64,000 nucleotides of DNA, taken from Rhodoblastus sp. (GTDB taxonomy: Bacteria > Pseudomonadota > Alphaproteobacteria > Rhizobiales > Beijerinckiaceae). Made by a program: the position numbers and the translations under genes. Each line of letters begins with the position of its first letter. Positions within the stretch are counted from its first letter, which is position 1. This document shows positions 37,401 through 46,204 of this stretch, piece after piece. The notes beneath the pieces were generated by a model. The model was not told where the DNA came from. It ran no database searches and saw nothing but the letters and a program-made list of their open reading frames with translations. The stretch covers positions 1 to 64,000 of the forward strand of contig NZ_JAGRPM010000022.1 of the NCBI RefSeq assembly GCF_019449565.1, read 5' to 3'.

Positions 37401-37627
37401 TTGACCGTCGTGGTGAGGATGCGTTCGCTCGGGCCGGTGATGCGATAGCCCATTTCCTGTGCGGACAGGCCGGAATAGGACCAGATGATGCTGATGACCG
37501 GGATATTGATCTCGGGAAGGATGTCCGTGGCCATGGTCAACAGCATGTATGGCGTGGCCAGCACGATGGTCAGCGCCATGACCAGAAAGGTATAGGGGCG
37601 CTTGAGCGCGATGCTGACGATCCACAT
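34472..37627 (-). CDS. RND-family efflux permease (HAE1-like)
   Basis: 1051 residues, full length for an AcrB-type pump. The N-terminus (SIALKRPYTFLVMALTIVL) and LALAVGILVDDATVTIENIERHLHLG, with the proton-relay Asp pair, are diagnostic. It differs from the first RND permease (10776) in sequence, so this is an independent system. No outer-membrane channel gene adjoins it. Confidence 0.9.
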   Translation of the reverse strand: MWIVSIALKRPYTFLVMALTIVLATPYMLLTMATDILPEINIPVISIIWSYSGLSAQEMGYRITGPSERILTTTVNNIEHIESQTLSGVAVVKIFLQQGANLQTALAQTVATEQFMIKSMPQGTTPPIVLTYSASSIPVIQLALSSKTLAEQAVNDAAMNNLRPQLVTIPGVAIPAAYGGKQRIVSVDIDTEALLAKGLSPLDIVNAVNAQNLILPSGTAKMGPTEFTIGMNGSPDNIEALNDLPVRTLNGAVTFLREVAHVRDGFSPQTNIVRINGERGALLSLLKTGNASTLSIVDNLKAMLPRAEKLLPVGIDVRPLFDQSVFVKAAVSGVFREALIAAGLTAALILLFLGNWRSTLIIAVSIPLSILSSLLALQFLGETINIMTLGGLALAVGILVDDATVTIENIERHLHLGTDLYDSIYEGAGEIALPALVSTLCICIVFTPMFFLAGVSRYLFVPLAEAVVFAMIASYILSRTLVPTLALLLLRTPGAESARRNWFERIHHGFDAAFERLRGGYIVLLSVLLTRRRAFGLSFFAFCLGSLGLTFVLGQDFFPSVDGSAIRLHMRAPTGTRVEETARLADQVDRFLRQTIPANELETILDNIGLPYSGINLSYGNSGVIGTLDAEILIALKEDHRPAHLYIDALRRTLPEKFPGVEFFFQPADIVTQILNFGLPAAIDVQFLGQDMNVSFAHAARVAAEIRKLPGAVDVHIHQRLDQPSIRLQMDRTRMQQVNINANTVAQNLLISLSGSQQTSPSFWLSPKNGVSYNVTAQTPQYRISTVDDLMRTPVISSTGAPQILGNLAQAQPAVEAAVMSRYNLRPAIDIYVSVEGRDLGGLTRDINRLVNDARPDLPRGYDIYLRGQAPTMQDSYVGLGVGVAVAIVLVYLLIVVNFQSLLDPLIIISALPAALAGIIWMLFLTGTHLSVPALTGAIMTTGVATANSILLVSFARERLHAGSPPLSAALEAGATRIRPVLMTAFAMIIGMIPMALGLGEGAEQNAPLGRAVIGGLLFATFSTLLFVPLVFAGAHSLRARRTSQETMPPP

Positions 37628-37670
37628 GCGGAAATCGAAGTCCCGTTGGCGGCTGAATCAAAACCCGACC

Positions 37671-37763
37671 TGCTTTATAGCATTCTAGCCGGCCGCGCCG
37701 CCACTAGCGGAGTTCGAATGCTTGCGCAGCGGCAGGGGCGTGTTTGCGCCAATGCTTTATAGC
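37671..37763. repeat. Direct repeat of TGCTTTATAGC
   Basis: The 11-bp word TGCTTTATAGC occurs at 37671 and 37753, each followed by RTT. The second copy starts the hairpin element described next. The repeat suggests remnants of two element ends. Confidence 0.45.
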
Positions 37764-37859
37764 GTTTTCAAGCGAAGCGGATGCCGGTTCGCGTGAAGAA
37801 AACGCGTCAAAACAAAAGGCTAGAGCCCCGATCCGATTCTATCGGATCGGGGCTCTAGC
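37753..37859. repeat. Rhizobiales-type intergenic mosaic repeat with 19-bp hairpin (RIME-like)
   Basis: The segment contains the words AAGCGAAGCGGATGCCGGTT and CGTGAAGAAAACGCGTCAAA, then a perfect 19-bp inverted repeat around a TCT loop (37819-37859). I recall near-identical elements scattered between genes in many Rhizobiales genomes. The right arm supplies the TAG stop codon of the aldehyde dehydrogenase gene (complement of 37855-37857). The hairpin probably also ends its transcript. Confidence 0.75.
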
Positions 37860-39288
37860 GCCGCATGAGGAACCCGATGGTCGCCGCGAACAATCGGCCA
37901 TAGGGCGGGCGCAGCAGCATTTTGGTGTCCACCGGTCCCTGCATGAAGACGCCACGGCGATGGGAAAAGACGCGAAAGCCGTCTTCGCCATGATAAGCGC
38001 CAATGCCGGACGGGCCAACGCCGCCGAAGGGCAGGCCCTCGACGATGATATGCGACAAGGTTTCGTTGATGGTGACGCCGCCGGAAATGGTGCGGGACAG
38101 GACCACGTCGCGGCTTTCGGCGTGCACGCCGAAGTAATAGAGCGCCAGCGGGCGGGGGCGCGCATTGATGAAGGCGATCGCCTCATCCAGCTTGTCGTAC
38201 GTCTTCACCGGCAGGATCGGCCCGAAAATTTCGTCGCGCATCAGGATGAGATCGTCGGGAGGGTCGATCAGCAAGGTCGGCGCGATCTTCCGCTCAGCCG
38301 CCATGTCGTCTTCTCCGGCCGGGGCGATGGCGACGATCCGCGCGCCGGCCTCGCGCGCCTCGGCTAGCGCGCCGACCAGCCGGGCATAATGCGCGGGCGT
38401 GGCGATGGAGGTGTAATCCGGATTTGTGCGAAGGGTCGGATAGAGCTTTTTCGCCGCCGCTACAAAGGCCGAGACGAAGCTCTCGAGTTTGTCGCGAGGG
38501 ACCAGCGCGTAATCGGGCGCGATGCAGGTCTGCCCGGCGCTGAACAATGTGCCATTGGCGATTCGCAGCGCGGCCTGGTCCAGATCGGCGTCCGGCCCGA
38601 CGACGCAGGGCGATTTGCCGCCCAGTTCCAGCGTGACCGGGGTTAGATTTTGCGCCGCCGCCTGCATCACCCGCCGCCCCACGGCGGTCGAGCCGGTGAA
38701 GAACAGATGATCGAAAGGCAGGCTGGCGAAAGAGGCGCCGACATCCGGGCCGCCGAGAACGACCGCGACCTGCTCCTGGGGGAACAGCTCGCCCAGCATG
38801 GCCGCCAGCAGGTCCGAGGTGCGGGGCGTCAGCTCCGAGGGCTTGAGCATGACGCGATTGCCGGCGGCGAGAGCGCCGATCAGAGGTGAAAGCGCGAGCT
38901 GGACCGGATAGTTCCAGGGCACAATGATCCCGACATTGCCAAGCGGCTGCGACAGGATGCGCGCGCGGCTCGGCATGAGCTCCAGCCCCACCGGCACAGG
39001 GCGCGGCTTCATCCAGCTCCGCAAATGCCGCAAAGCGTGATGCGCGGCCTGGAGCGATGGCCACACATCCGCCAGCAAGGTCTCCTGCCGCGCCCGCACG
39101 CCGAAATCGTCCGATACGGCCGCGGCGAAGGCGGCTGCCCGGCGCTTCAAGGCGTCGCGCAGGCGCGAGATGTCGGCGCGGCGCTGATCATGGGATGGCG
39201 CGCCTTCATCCTGGAAGGCGCGGCGCTGCCGGGCCAGCAATTCGGCCATACCTTCTGGCGTGGCCGTCATGTTACGCTCAATCTGCAT
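37855..39288 (-). CDS. Aldehyde dehydrogenase (coniferyl-aldehyde dehydrogenase-like)
   Basis: 477 residues. NAD-dependent aldehyde dehydrogenase fold with PWNYPVQLALSPLIGALAAGN, general base Glu221 in LELGGKSP and nucleophile Cys255 in FSAGQTCIAPD. The short class-3-like length and C-terminal SHRRGVFMQG resemble coniferyl/fatty aldehyde dehydrogenases, some with a membrane-seeking tail (here PPYGRLFAATIGFLMRR). Start at 39288 has AGGAG six bases upstream. The stop lies inside the intergenic hairpin repeat. Confidence 0.88.
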   Translation of the reverse strand: MQIERNMTATPEGMAELLARQRRAFQDEGAPSHDQRRADISRLRDALKRRAAAFAAAVSDDFGVRARQETLLADVWPSLQAAHHALRHLRSWMKPRPVPVGLELMPSRARILSQPLGNVGIIVPWNYPVQLALSPLIGALAAGNRVMLKPSELTPRTSDLLAAMLGELFPQEQVAVVLGGPDVGASFASLPFDHLFFTGSTAVGRRVMQAAAQNLTPVTLELGGKSPCVVGPDADLDQAALRIANGTLFSAGQTCIAPDYALVPRDKLESFVSAFVAAAKKLYPTLRTNPDYTSIATPAHYARLVGALAEAREAGARIVAIAPAGEDDMAAERKIAPTLLIDPPDDLILMRDEIFGPILPVKTYDKLDEAIAFINARPRPLALYYFGVHAESRDVVLSRTISGGVTINETLSHIIVEGLPFGGVGPSGIGAYHGEDGFRVFSHRRGVFMQGPVDTKMLLRPPYGRLFAATIGFLMRR

Positions 39289-39401
39289 GCGCGCTCCTGC
39301 CGTGCAGAGCGCGATTATATCAGACGGTCGCCTTTTGGCGAGGATGCGCGGACGCGCGCCCCTGTGGGGAGCCTCGCCGTTGCGAAGGGCGGCGCCTGGC
39401 C

Positions 39402-39701
39402 TTAGCCGAATTTGAACAGGATGCCGTAACCGCCGCGCGGATAGTTCCAGGTGATGTCGCCCGATTCTTCGCACAAGACGCGGCAGGTGCCGCATTCCAG
39501 GCAGCCGTCGGCGGTCAGTTCGACCTGGCCGGATTCAGCCTGCGAATAGCAGCCGGCCGGGCACAGATGGGTCATGGCCAGCAGATTCTTGGACGGCTTT
39601 TCATGCGGCGCGACCAGGATATGCGGCTGGCCGGAATCGACCAGATAGCGGTTCTGGAAAAGCTTTTCCTCGACCTTTTGGAACTCGCCCTCGATAGACA
39701 T
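39402..39701 (-). CDS. fixX: FixX ferredoxin-like protein
   Basis: 99 residues. Ferredoxin cysteines are visible in CPAGCY and [11 protein letters not shown], followed by the family-specific [15 protein letters not shown] end. FixX takes electrons from FixC and is part of the FixABCX complex that bifurcates electrons from NADH to quinone and to the low-potential donor of nitrogenase. GGGGAG precedes the second of two in-frame ATGs; the first (39707) is too close. Last gene of fixABCX. Confidence 0.95.
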   Translation of the reverse strand: MSIEGEFQKVEEKLFQNRYLVDSGQPHILVAPHEKPSKNLLAMTHLCPAGCYSQAESGQVELTADGCLECGTCRVLCEESGDITWNYPRGGYGILFKFG

Positions 39702-39744
39702 GACCATCTCCCCTTTCGCTGGAAGAAGCTGTTGAGCGCCAGAT

Positions 39745-41049
39745 TCAGCGCCAGGCGCGGGCGATCCGGAAAGCGTCGCCGATCAGCCCGAAGCCGCGCG
39801 CCTTGCGGAAATTGCGGAACGTGTCCTTTTCCTTTTCGATCTTCGGCTTGCCGTCGACACGGAGGAAATTCTCCATCGCCTTGGAGACGAGCTGCGGATA
39901 GGTGAGGAAGAGGTTCTGGGCCTGGGTGTGAAGAAGCTCGGGCATATCCTTGTACTTCTTCAGGTCTTTCAGCACGAAGCTCTCGTCGAGGAATTTCTTG
40001 TAGAGCGACAGATTGGCCTTGGTCATCGCATCGCGGCGCGACTTGATCTGGAAGATCGCTTCGCCGGCGAGACGGCCCGACGTCATGGCGAGGTTGGAGC
40101 CTTCGCGATGAATTGCGTTGTTGAGCTGGCCCGCGTCGCCGCAGATCACCCAGCCGTCGCCGAATAATTGCGGGACCGCCTTGTAGCCGCCTTCCGGAAT
40201 GAGATGCGCGGCATATTCCTTCACTTCCGATCCGGCGATCAGCGGCGCGACGGAGGGATGCTTTTTGAAGATGTCGAGCAGTTTCGCCGGCGAGGTCTCG
40301 CTTTCCGCGAAATCAGAAACCAGGCAGCCGATGCCGATCGAAATGCTTTCCTTGTTGGTATAGATGAAGCCCATTCCGGCCATGCCTTCGGAAATGGTTC
40401 CGGCGGCTTCGATCACCGCGCCTTCATCGCCCTTGAGGTTGAAGCGGGCTTCGATGACTTCCGGCGGCAGGAAGTGCATTTCCTTGACCGCGAGCGCGAC
40501 ATGCGCCGCGCTGGGGCGCGGCCGCAGTTCCGAGCGCGTGCCGAGCAGACCATTGACGCCTTCCGCCAGCACGACGACATCGGCGTGGATCGGGCCGCCC
40601 GAACGGTCGGTGCGCACGCCAACGACCTTGCCATAGGCGTCGCGGATCAGTTCGATCGCGGTGGTTTCGCAGAGCAGGATGGCGCCCTTCGACTGCGCCT
40701 GCCGCGCGAACCAGCGGTCGAACTGCGACCGGATGATGGTGTAGCGGTTGGGACGCTCCTCATTGAATTCGTCGGAGCGATAATGCATGCCCGTATGGGC
40801 CTTGTCGGTCATGAACCAGAAGCGCTGCTCGATCAGGCGGCGCTCCAGCGGCGCCTCTTCGCGGAAATCGGGCACGATCTTTTCGAGCATGTCGGCATAG
40901 AGAATGCCGCCCTGCACGTTCTTGGAGCCCGGATATTCGCCGCGCTCAAGCTGGAGAACCTTCAGTCCGCGCGAGGCCATCGTATAGGCGGCGGCGTTGC
41001 CAGCCATGCCGGCGCCGATGACGATCGCGTCGAATTTTTCGTCGATCAT
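39745..41049 (-). CDS. fixC: FixC electron-transfer flavoprotein-quinone oxidoreductase
   Basis: 434 residues. The FAD-binding motif [19 protein letters not shown] is at the N-terminus and the second flavin motif [12 protein letters not shown] lies near residue 310. Homologous to ETF-quinone oxidoreductase; it accepts electrons from FixAB at the membrane. The ATG at 41049 has AGGAG about 9 bases upstream. Lies between fixB and fixX. Confidence 0.95.
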   Translation of the reverse strand: MIDEKFDAIVIGAGMAGNAAAYTMASRGLKVLQLERGEYPGSKNVQGGILYADMLEKIVPDFREEAPLERRLIEQRFWFMTDKAHTGMHYRSDEFNEERPNRYTIIRSQFDRWFARQAQSKGAILLCETTAIELIRDAYGKVVGVRTDRSGGPIHADVVVLAEGVNGLLGTRSELRPRPSAAHVALAVKEMHFLPPEVIEARFNLKGDEGAVIEAAGTISEGMAGMGFIYTNKESISIGIGCLVSDFAESETSPAKLLDIFKKHPSVAPLIAGSEVKEYAAHLIPEGGYKAVPQLFGDGWVICGDAGQLNNAIHREGSNLAMTSGRLAGEAIFQIKSRRDAMTKANLSLYKKFLDESFVLKDLKKYKDMPELLHTQAQNLFLTYPQLVSKAMENFLRVDGKPKIEKEKDTFRNFRKARGFGLIGDAFRIARAWR

Positions 41050-41067
41050 TGTCTTCGTCTCCTGCAA

Positions 41068-42174
41068 TTAGCCGGCGAGCCGGTCATTGGAATGGGGGGA
41101 AAGGCGCTTGCGGAAGGCTTCCGTCAAAGCGGGCAGGAAGCGGATCGCGTCAGTCACGATGCCAAGATGGGCGAAATCGAAAATTTGCGCGTTCTTGTCG
41201 GTGTTGATCGCCACGATCATGTCGGCGCCTTCGACGCCGACGCGATGCTGGATCGCGCCGGAAATGCCGGCGGCGATATAAAGCTTCGGCCGGATCGTCT
41301 TGCCGGTCTGGCCGATCTGGCGGTCCGCCGTGACCCAGCCCTTCTGGATCAACGGACGCGAGGCGCCGAATTCGGCGCCGAGCACGGCGGCGAGATTCTT
41401 GACCAGCTGGAAATTTTCGGGGCTTTGCAGGCCCATGCCGCCGGCGACGACGACGTCGGCGAAGGAGAGGTTCGACTTGTTGGAGTCGCGATCCGGCATG
41501 AAGCTCAGGATCTTCGTGATGATGTCGGATTCGGTCAGGTCCGTGACGAAGGGAACGATCCGGCCTTCGCGGCCTTCCTGACGCGGCGGCATCGGCATGA
41601 CGCGCGGACGCACGGTCGCCATCTGCGGGCGGTAGTTCAGGGTGTAGATCGTGCAGAGCAGCGAGCCGCCGAAGGTCGGACGGGTCGCGGCGAGCGACTT
41701 GTCGTCGTCCACCCGCAATTCGGTGCAATCGGCGGTAAGGCCGGTCAGCAGGGTCGTCGCCACGGAGCCGGCGAGGTCGCGGCCCAGCGTGGTCGCGCCA
41801 AGCAGCAAGATTTCCGGCTGGTGCGCGTTGACCAGCTGGGTCAGCGCCTTGGAATAGGGCTCGTTGCGATAATCGGCGAGCACCGGATTTTCGACCAGGT
41901 AGACGACGTCGGCGCCATAGGCGAAGGTTTCGCGCGCAGCCTGTTTGACGTCCTCGCCCGGGGCGCCCATGACGACGCCGGCGAGATCGACGCCAAGCTG
42001 GTCGGCAAGCTTGCGGCCTTCGCCGAGCAGCTCGAACGAGACCGGATGCACGACGCCGCGCTCCATCTCGATATAGACCCAGACGTGCTTGTGGTTGCGA
42101 TATTTCTCCGGCAGCTCCTTCTTCATCGAAGCGCGGCTGCCTGCCGCCTGCGGCGCGGGTTTCTGTTCGCTCAT
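41068..42174 (-). CDS. fixB: FixB electron-transfer flavoprotein alpha subunit
   Basis: 368 residues. N-terminal ETF domain ([19 protein letters not shown]) and C-terminal FAD-binding domain with [34 protein letters not shown] and [18 protein letters not shown]. Binds FixA; together they carry the bifurcating flavin. Confidence 0.95.
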   Translation of the reverse strand: MSEQKPAPQAAGSRASMKKELPEKYRNHKHVWVYIEMERGVVHPVSFELLGEGRKLADQLGVDLAGVVMGAPGEDVKQAARETFAYGADVVYLVENPVLADYRNEPYSKALTQLVNAHQPEILLLGATTLGRDLAGSVATTLLTGLTADCTELRVDDDKSLAATRPTFGGSLLCTIYTLNYRPQMATVRPRVMPMPPRQEGREGRIVPFVTDLTESDIITKILSFMPDRDSNKSNLSFADVVVAGGMGLQSPENFQLVKNLAAVLGAEFGASRPLIQKGWVTADRQIGQTGKTIRPKLYIAAGISGAIQHRVGVEGADMIVAINTDKNAQIFDFAHLGIVTDAIRFLPALTEAFRKRLSPHSNDRLAG

Positions 42175-42204
42175 GTTCCCATCCTCAAATTCTTGCGGGC
42201 GGCG

Positions 42205-43056
42205 TCAAAATCCGGAAGCGAGCTTGGCCACATCGGCTTCAAGCGCGGGGGATTTGGCGAAAATCGCTTCGATGAAAGCTTCGGCGGTGTCGCCGGGCGT
42301 CGCTCCGATTTCGACCAAAGCGGCCTTTTCGGCGCGGGCCGGCGGCGCGAACACCTTTTTCACCACTGTGGGCGAGCCGCGAAGGCCGCAGAGCTGCAGA
42401 TCTTCGATGCCGGCGTCCTTGGCGCTCCAGGTGACGATCTCGGCGCGGGCGGCGCGCAGGGCGTCGTCGATGCGGCCGCGCCGCACGACATTCGAGCCTT
42501 CCAGCATCGTGATCATGCAGGGCAGCCGGGATTGCAGCAATTGCGTGCCGCCTTCGGAGCGGCGCTCCAGCTTGATGACGCGGGACTCGTTGTCGAGATC
42601 GACGATGCCGGAGACATAGGTGAGCTGGAGCATGTCGAGGCGCTTGGCGATGCCGGGGCCAACCTGGGCGGTGTCGCCGTCAATGGTTTGCTTGCCCGCG
42701 AAGACAATGTCCGGCGGCCCGAAGGTCTCGCCGATTTTGCGGATCGCCTGGGCCAGCGCATAGGTGGTGGCCAGCGTGTCCGAGCCGGCGAAGAAACGGT
42801 CCGTCAGCAGCACGGCGCGGTCGGCTCCGATCGTCAGCGCCTTGCGCAGGGAATCGGAGGCCATCGGCGGGCCCATGGTGAGGACGGTGACTTCGCCGCC
42901 GACCTTGTCGCGAAGCCGAAGGGCTTCTTCGAGCGAGAACAGGTCATAGGGATTGATGATCGTGGGCACGCCTTGCCGCATGATCGTGTTGGTCACCGGA
43001 TGGACGCGGATCTGCGCCGAGTCCGGAACCTGTTTGATGCAGACGACAAAATGCAT
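42205..43056 (-). CDS. fixA: FixA electron-transfer flavoprotein beta subunit
   Basis: 283 residues, beginning MHFVVCIKQVPDSAQIRVHP, the typical FixA N-terminus. AGKQTIDGDTAQVGPGIAKR matches the ETF beta signature. First gene of fixABCX, starting at the ATG at 43056 with GGCGGAGG upstream. Preceded by a sigma-54-like promoter and a NifA-type site, so it is expected to be made under nitrogen-fixing conditions. Confidence 0.96.
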   Translation of the reverse strand: MHFVVCIKQVPDSAQIRVHPVTNTIMRQGVPTIINPYDLFSLEEALRLRDKVGGEVTVLTMGPPMASDSLRKALTIGADRAVLLTDRFFAGSDTLATTYALAQAIRKIGETFGPPDIVFAGKQTIDGDTAQVGPGIAKRLDMLQLTYVSGIVDLDNESRVIKLERRSEGGTQLLQSRLPCMITMLEGSNVVRRGRIDDALRAARAEIVTWSAKDAGIEDLQLCGLRGSPTVVKKVFAPPARAEKAALVEIGATPGDTAEAFIEAIFAKSPALEADVAKLASGF

Positions 43057-43119
43057 ATTCGCCTCCGGCGGTTTCATCCGCAATCGTTTACCGAGGAACG
43101 CTGATTTCGGGCGAGGCGT

Positions 43120-43135
43120 CGCAAGCTCCGTACCA
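43120..43135 (-). promoter_or_regulatory. Sigma-54 promoter of fixABCX
   Basis: On the minus strand TGGTACGGAGCTTGCG matches the -24/-12 consensus with GG and GC exactly 10 bases apart. It lies 64 bp upstream of the fixA start. Confidence 0.8.
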
Positions 43136-43220
43136 ACCCGCTTGGCGTCATTTAAGATATTAAAAAACAATGAGATAGATTGGCGCCTGTTTTTACGGCG
43201 CGTCGACCGCGAAACGAACC

Positions 43221-43236
43221 TGTCAGCATTCCTACA
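43221..43236. promoter_or_regulatory. NifA upstream activating site for fixABCX
   Basis: TGT-CAGCATTCCT-ACA, an exact TGT-N10-ACA, about 86 bp upstream of the -24/-12 element, a usual distance for NifA action through DNA looping. Confidence 0.75.
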
Positions 43237-43298
43237 GAAGTGTTCGTCAAGGCTTGGCGAACCGACGCGGCTTTGTATGCCGCCCGCCTTTTTGTCGG

Positions 43299-44057
43299 TC
43301 AGGCGCTCGGCTCGGCCATGCGGTCGCGCGCCCGCGCGCGCACCTCGAGGTCCTCGTCGTCGGTCAGGCGGAGGGCGACGTCGCGCGGCGCGCGGTCGGC
43401 GACGACGAAGCGCACACGCAGATCGGGGTCGTTCAGCAACTGAGCCAGCGCGTCCGGCGCCACGCGCTCCGCCGCCTCGCGCCGGACCACCGGATCGCTG
43501 TCGTGCAAAAGGCCGAACAGGCGATCGGGCGGCGCGCGCCCGACGATATAGCGGCGCACCGTCGCGGAAGGGTCGTCGAACATGAGCGGCAGCAGGGAAG
43601 GGTCGAGCCGCCGTACGACAGTCAGGCGGACATGTTCGTCCTCGTCATGCGCCATAGCCACGAGGTCGGCGCCTTCGAGGCGCAGGGCGCAGGCGATCCG
43701 AACCGCGCGATCCTTGTCCTTGCTCATATCCCGGACGCGGGCGATCGGCAGGCGCAGCGCCGCCATGGCGCGCACCTCGGGCTCGCGGTCCTTCATCAGG
43801 CGGGCGATCTGGAATGGATTGGCGTATTTGGCGGCGAGCGCGCGGACTTCAAAATAGAGATGGTCGAGATAGTCCCCGGCGAGCTCGGGATTGCCGGCGA
43901 AGAAGCCATCGATGCGCTTCGAGCGCTTGTCGCGCACGCAAATGCGGCCGAGCACGCAGCGCCCGCCGGCGCGCAAATCCTTGTGCGGGCAGTCCTGGCA
44001 GGAGAACGGTCGGCCTGTCCAATCGACCGCGGCTTCCGTCTCTTCGGTTGTCGCCAT
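43299..44057 (-). CDS. 4Fe-4S leucine-rich-variant (LRV) repeat protein of nif clusters
   Basis: 252 residues. The N-terminus binds an Fe-S cluster through Cys20, Cys23, Cys34 and Cys40 (CQDC then RCVLGRIC). Residues about 75-245 are short helical LRV repeats of about 24 residues (DREPEVRAMAALRL, DEDEHVRLTVVRRL, DPSATVRRYIVGR and so on). It resembles the Azotobacter LRV protein encoded beside nif genes. Role unknown; Fe-S sensing or protein scaffolding are suggested. It has its own sigma-54-like promoter since a terminator separates it from nifA. Confidence 0.88.
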   Translation of the reverse strand: MATTEETEAAVDWTGRPFSCQDCPHKDLRAGGRCVLGRICVRDKRSKRIDGFFAGNPELAGDYLDHLYFEVRALAAKYANPFQIARLMKDREPEVRAMAALRLPIARVRDMSKDKDRAVRIACALRLEGADLVAMAHDEDEHVRLTVVRRLDPSLLPLMFDDPSATVRRYIVGRAPPDRLFGLLHDSDPVVRREAAERVAPDALAQLLNDPDLRVRFVVADRAPRDVALRLTDDEDLEVRARARDRMAEPSA

Positions 44058-44093
44058 GCTCGGCCTCGCAAATTCGTTCTATCGAATCGCGTT

Positions 44094-44109
44094 AGCAAAG
44101 GCCGCGCCA
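44094..44109 (-). promoter_or_regulatory. Sigma-54 promoter of the LRV gene
   Basis: TGGCGCGGCCTTTGCT on the minus strand: GG-N10-GC with TTGCT at -12. It sits only 37 bp before the LRV start and just after the nifA terminator. No TGT-N10-ACA was found immediately upstream. Confidence 0.7.
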
Positions 44110-44119
44110 GACCGATGGC

Positions 44120-44148
44120 AAAAAAACTCACGGACTCGCGTCCGTGAG
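44120..44148 (-). terminator. Rho-independent terminator of the nifA transcript
   Basis: On the minus strand a perfect 9-bp stem CTCACGGAC/GTCCGTGAG with GCGA loop is followed by seven Ts (plus-strand A-run 44120-44126). It lies about 30 bp past the nifA stop. Confidence 0.92.
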
Positions 44149-44177
44149 GAAGTTGGCCAAAACGGGCCGCAGGGAGT

Positions 44178-46007
44178 TCAGAATTTCTTGATGTCGATAT
44201 TCTGCTTGCGCAAGGCGTAGCCGATCTGGCGCGGCGTCAGGCCGAGCAGGCGCGCCGCCTTGGCCTGCACCCAGCCGGTCTTGTCGAGCGCCTCGATCAG
44301 CCGTTCGCGTTCGCTCTTGGTGGGATGAACGACCGGGCAGTTGTCGGGCGCCGGGCATTCATGGGGCAATCCGCGCTCCATGGCGTCCAGGGCATGGTCC
44401 GCGCAGGCCCCAGCCAATGCCGGCGTGGCGTCGATCGGCGCCGGCGCGACAAAGGGCTCGGCGGCGGCCGGCGGGGCGACAGGTTCCGGCATCGGCGGCG
44501 CCTTGGCCTTGGGCGCGGGCATGGCCGTGATGGGCGGCAATGTCGGTTGCGGCGTCGGATGGGGGTGCAGGCCGACAAGATTGTTATGGCCCTTCCACAA
44601 GGTGGCGGAAAGACAGCAGCCCTGCCAGCAGGCGAGATCGGATTCGAGGATTTCCTCGCCGCTCGCCAGCGTCGCGGTGCGGCGGACGCAGTTCTCAAGT
44701 TCGCGCACATTGCCGGGGAAGGCGCAGTGCGAAATAATGTCGAGAGCCTTGATGGAGAAGCTGTGGTCGATGCCGTTTTCGCGCGAAAACTGGTCGAGGA
44801 AGCGCTTGGCGAGCAGCTCGATGTCGCCAGGCCTTTCGCGCAGTGGCGGCGTCACCAGCGTCACGACATTGATGCGGTAATACAGGTCGGCCCGGAAATC
44901 ATTGCGGGCCACGGCTTCTTCAAGATTGCGATTGGTGGCGCAGACGATGCGCACATCGACCTTCAGCGTCTTGGTTCCGCCGACGCGCTCGAATTCGCCC
45001 TCCTGCAGAACGCGCAGCAGCTTGGCTTGGAAGGAGGCGGAAATCTCGCCGATTTCATCCAGGAACAGCGTGCCGCCATTCGCAAGTTCGAAACGGCCGA
45101 TCCGCTGGTTCACCGCGCCGGTGAAGGAGCCTTTCTCATGGCCGAACAATTCGGATTCGATCACCGTCTCAGGCAGCGCCGCGCAATTGACCTTGACGAA
45201 AGCGCCCTTGGCGCGGGGCGAATTCTCGTGAATGGCGCGGGCGAACAGCTCCTTGCCGGTGCCGGTTTCGCCGCGCAGGAGTATGGTGGCGTTGGAGCGC
45301 GCGGCGACTTCGATCCGCTGCAGCAGCGCCTTGATCGCGGCGCTCTCGCCGACGATGAAATCAGACTTGCCGCGCGGCGAGGGCTTGGGTGACGGCAGGC
45401 GCACGTCGGTCAGCGCCTTTTCCAGCCGGTGCTGTTCCTTGATCAGGCGATCACGGTCGCGCGCAATCAGCGCATGCATACGCATCGCCTGTCCGACCAG
45501 ATTGGCGACCATGGTCAACATGCGCACGTCGTCTTCGAGACGGAAATCGAGCTTGTTGTTCCATTCGCGATCGACGGTCAGCGTGCCCTTGGCGACGCCG
45601 TCGACCTTGATCGGCACACCGAGGAAGCTGACCTTGGTCATCGGCGGCAGGAGATGGCGATAGGCCGTGCCGGTGAAATAGGGATGGATCGAAACGTCTT
45701 CGATCACCAGCGGCACGCCGGTGGCGACGATATGGTCGATCACTTTCTGCGGCAGCAGGGTCTTGGCGCCATTGGGCTTGGGAGAGGCGTCCGACGAAGC
45801 CGTGATTTCCGGCTCGCCGTCTTCATCCAGCGCGAGAATGAAGCCGCGTCGCATCTGCATGAAGGAGGAAAGCACCGCGATCACGGCGCCCAGCGTCCGC
45901 TCCAGCGATTGCGCCCCGGTGAGGATCTTGGATATTTCGTAAACGCCGGCAAGCGCTACGTCTTTGTAAGCCGGCGCGAAGAGAACTTTTTCCGTTGTTG
46001 CCATCAT
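44178..46007 (-). CDS. nifA: NifA, sigma-54-dependent activator of nitrogen fixation
   Basis: 609 residues. GAF domain (about 35-180), AAA+ domain with Walker A GETGTGKE (246-253), the sigma-54 contact loop GSFTGA (293-298; Ser replaces the usual Ala) and Walker B GTLFLDEIGE. Cys428-x11-Cys440-x19-Cys460-x4-Cys465 is the oxygen/metal-sensing signature of alphaproteobacterial NifA. A Pro/Ala-rich linker (about 480-560) with three more cysteines (535, 551, 557) precedes the C-terminal helix-turn-helix (QAKAARLLGLTPRQIGYAL). It would switch on the sigma-54 promoters listed here. ATG 46007 or 46004 is the start, after GGGAGCC. Upstream lie modD and a NifA site. Confidence 0.96.
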   Translation of the reverse strand: MMATTEKVLFAPAYKDVALAGVYEISKILTGAQSLERTLGAVIAVLSSFMQMRRGFILALDEDGEPEITASSDASPKPNGAKTLLPQKVIDHIVATGVPLVIEDVSIHPYFTGTAYRHLLPPMTKVSFLGVPIKVDGVAKGTLTVDREWNNKLDFRLEDDVRMLTMVANLVGQAMRMHALIARDRDRLIKEQHRLEKALTDVRLPSPKPSPRGKSDFIVGESAAIKALLQRIEVAARSNATILLRGETGTGKELFARAIHENSPRAKGAFVKVNCAALPETVIESELFGHEKGSFTGAVNQRIGRFELANGGTLFLDEIGEISASFQAKLLRVLQEGEFERVGGTKTLKVDVRIVCATNRNLEEAVARNDFRADLYYRINVVTLVTPPLRERPGDIELLAKRFLDQFSRENGIDHSFSIKALDIISHCAFPGNVRELENCVRRTATLASGEEILESDLACWQGCCLSATLWKGHNNLVGLHPHPTPQPTLPPITAMPAPKAKAPPMPEPVAPPAAAEPFVAPAPIDATPALAGACADHALDAMERGLPHECPAPDNCPVVHPTKSERERLIEALDKTGWVQAKAARLLGLTPRQIGYALRKQNIDIKKF

Positions 46008-46204
46008 GCGGCTCCCGATCGATTCGCGCAGACCCGAAAGATCGTCTTCTCCACATAGAAAAAAGCGCGAGACACGGATGGAAGGCGTCACATCCGCGTT
46101 GGGGGCATCCTTGCCCAGATCGCTTGTGTGATCTCAGGATAAGCCTGCGATGACGGCTTTCAAACGCCAAAAAACAAGCAAGATCAAATGGCGCCGCTCA
46201 TTTT

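Noticed and set aside
40168..43104. A 978-codon open frame on the plus strand
   Set aside because: It runs antisense through fixABC, whose products are unmistakable. Long antisense frames are expected in high-GC DNA, and its translation is Arg/Asp/Gly rich with no family.
46008..46204. A sigma-54 promoter for nifA downstream of the site at 46205
   Set aside because: No GG-N10-GC element on the minus strand was found; the nearest match has an 11-base spacer.
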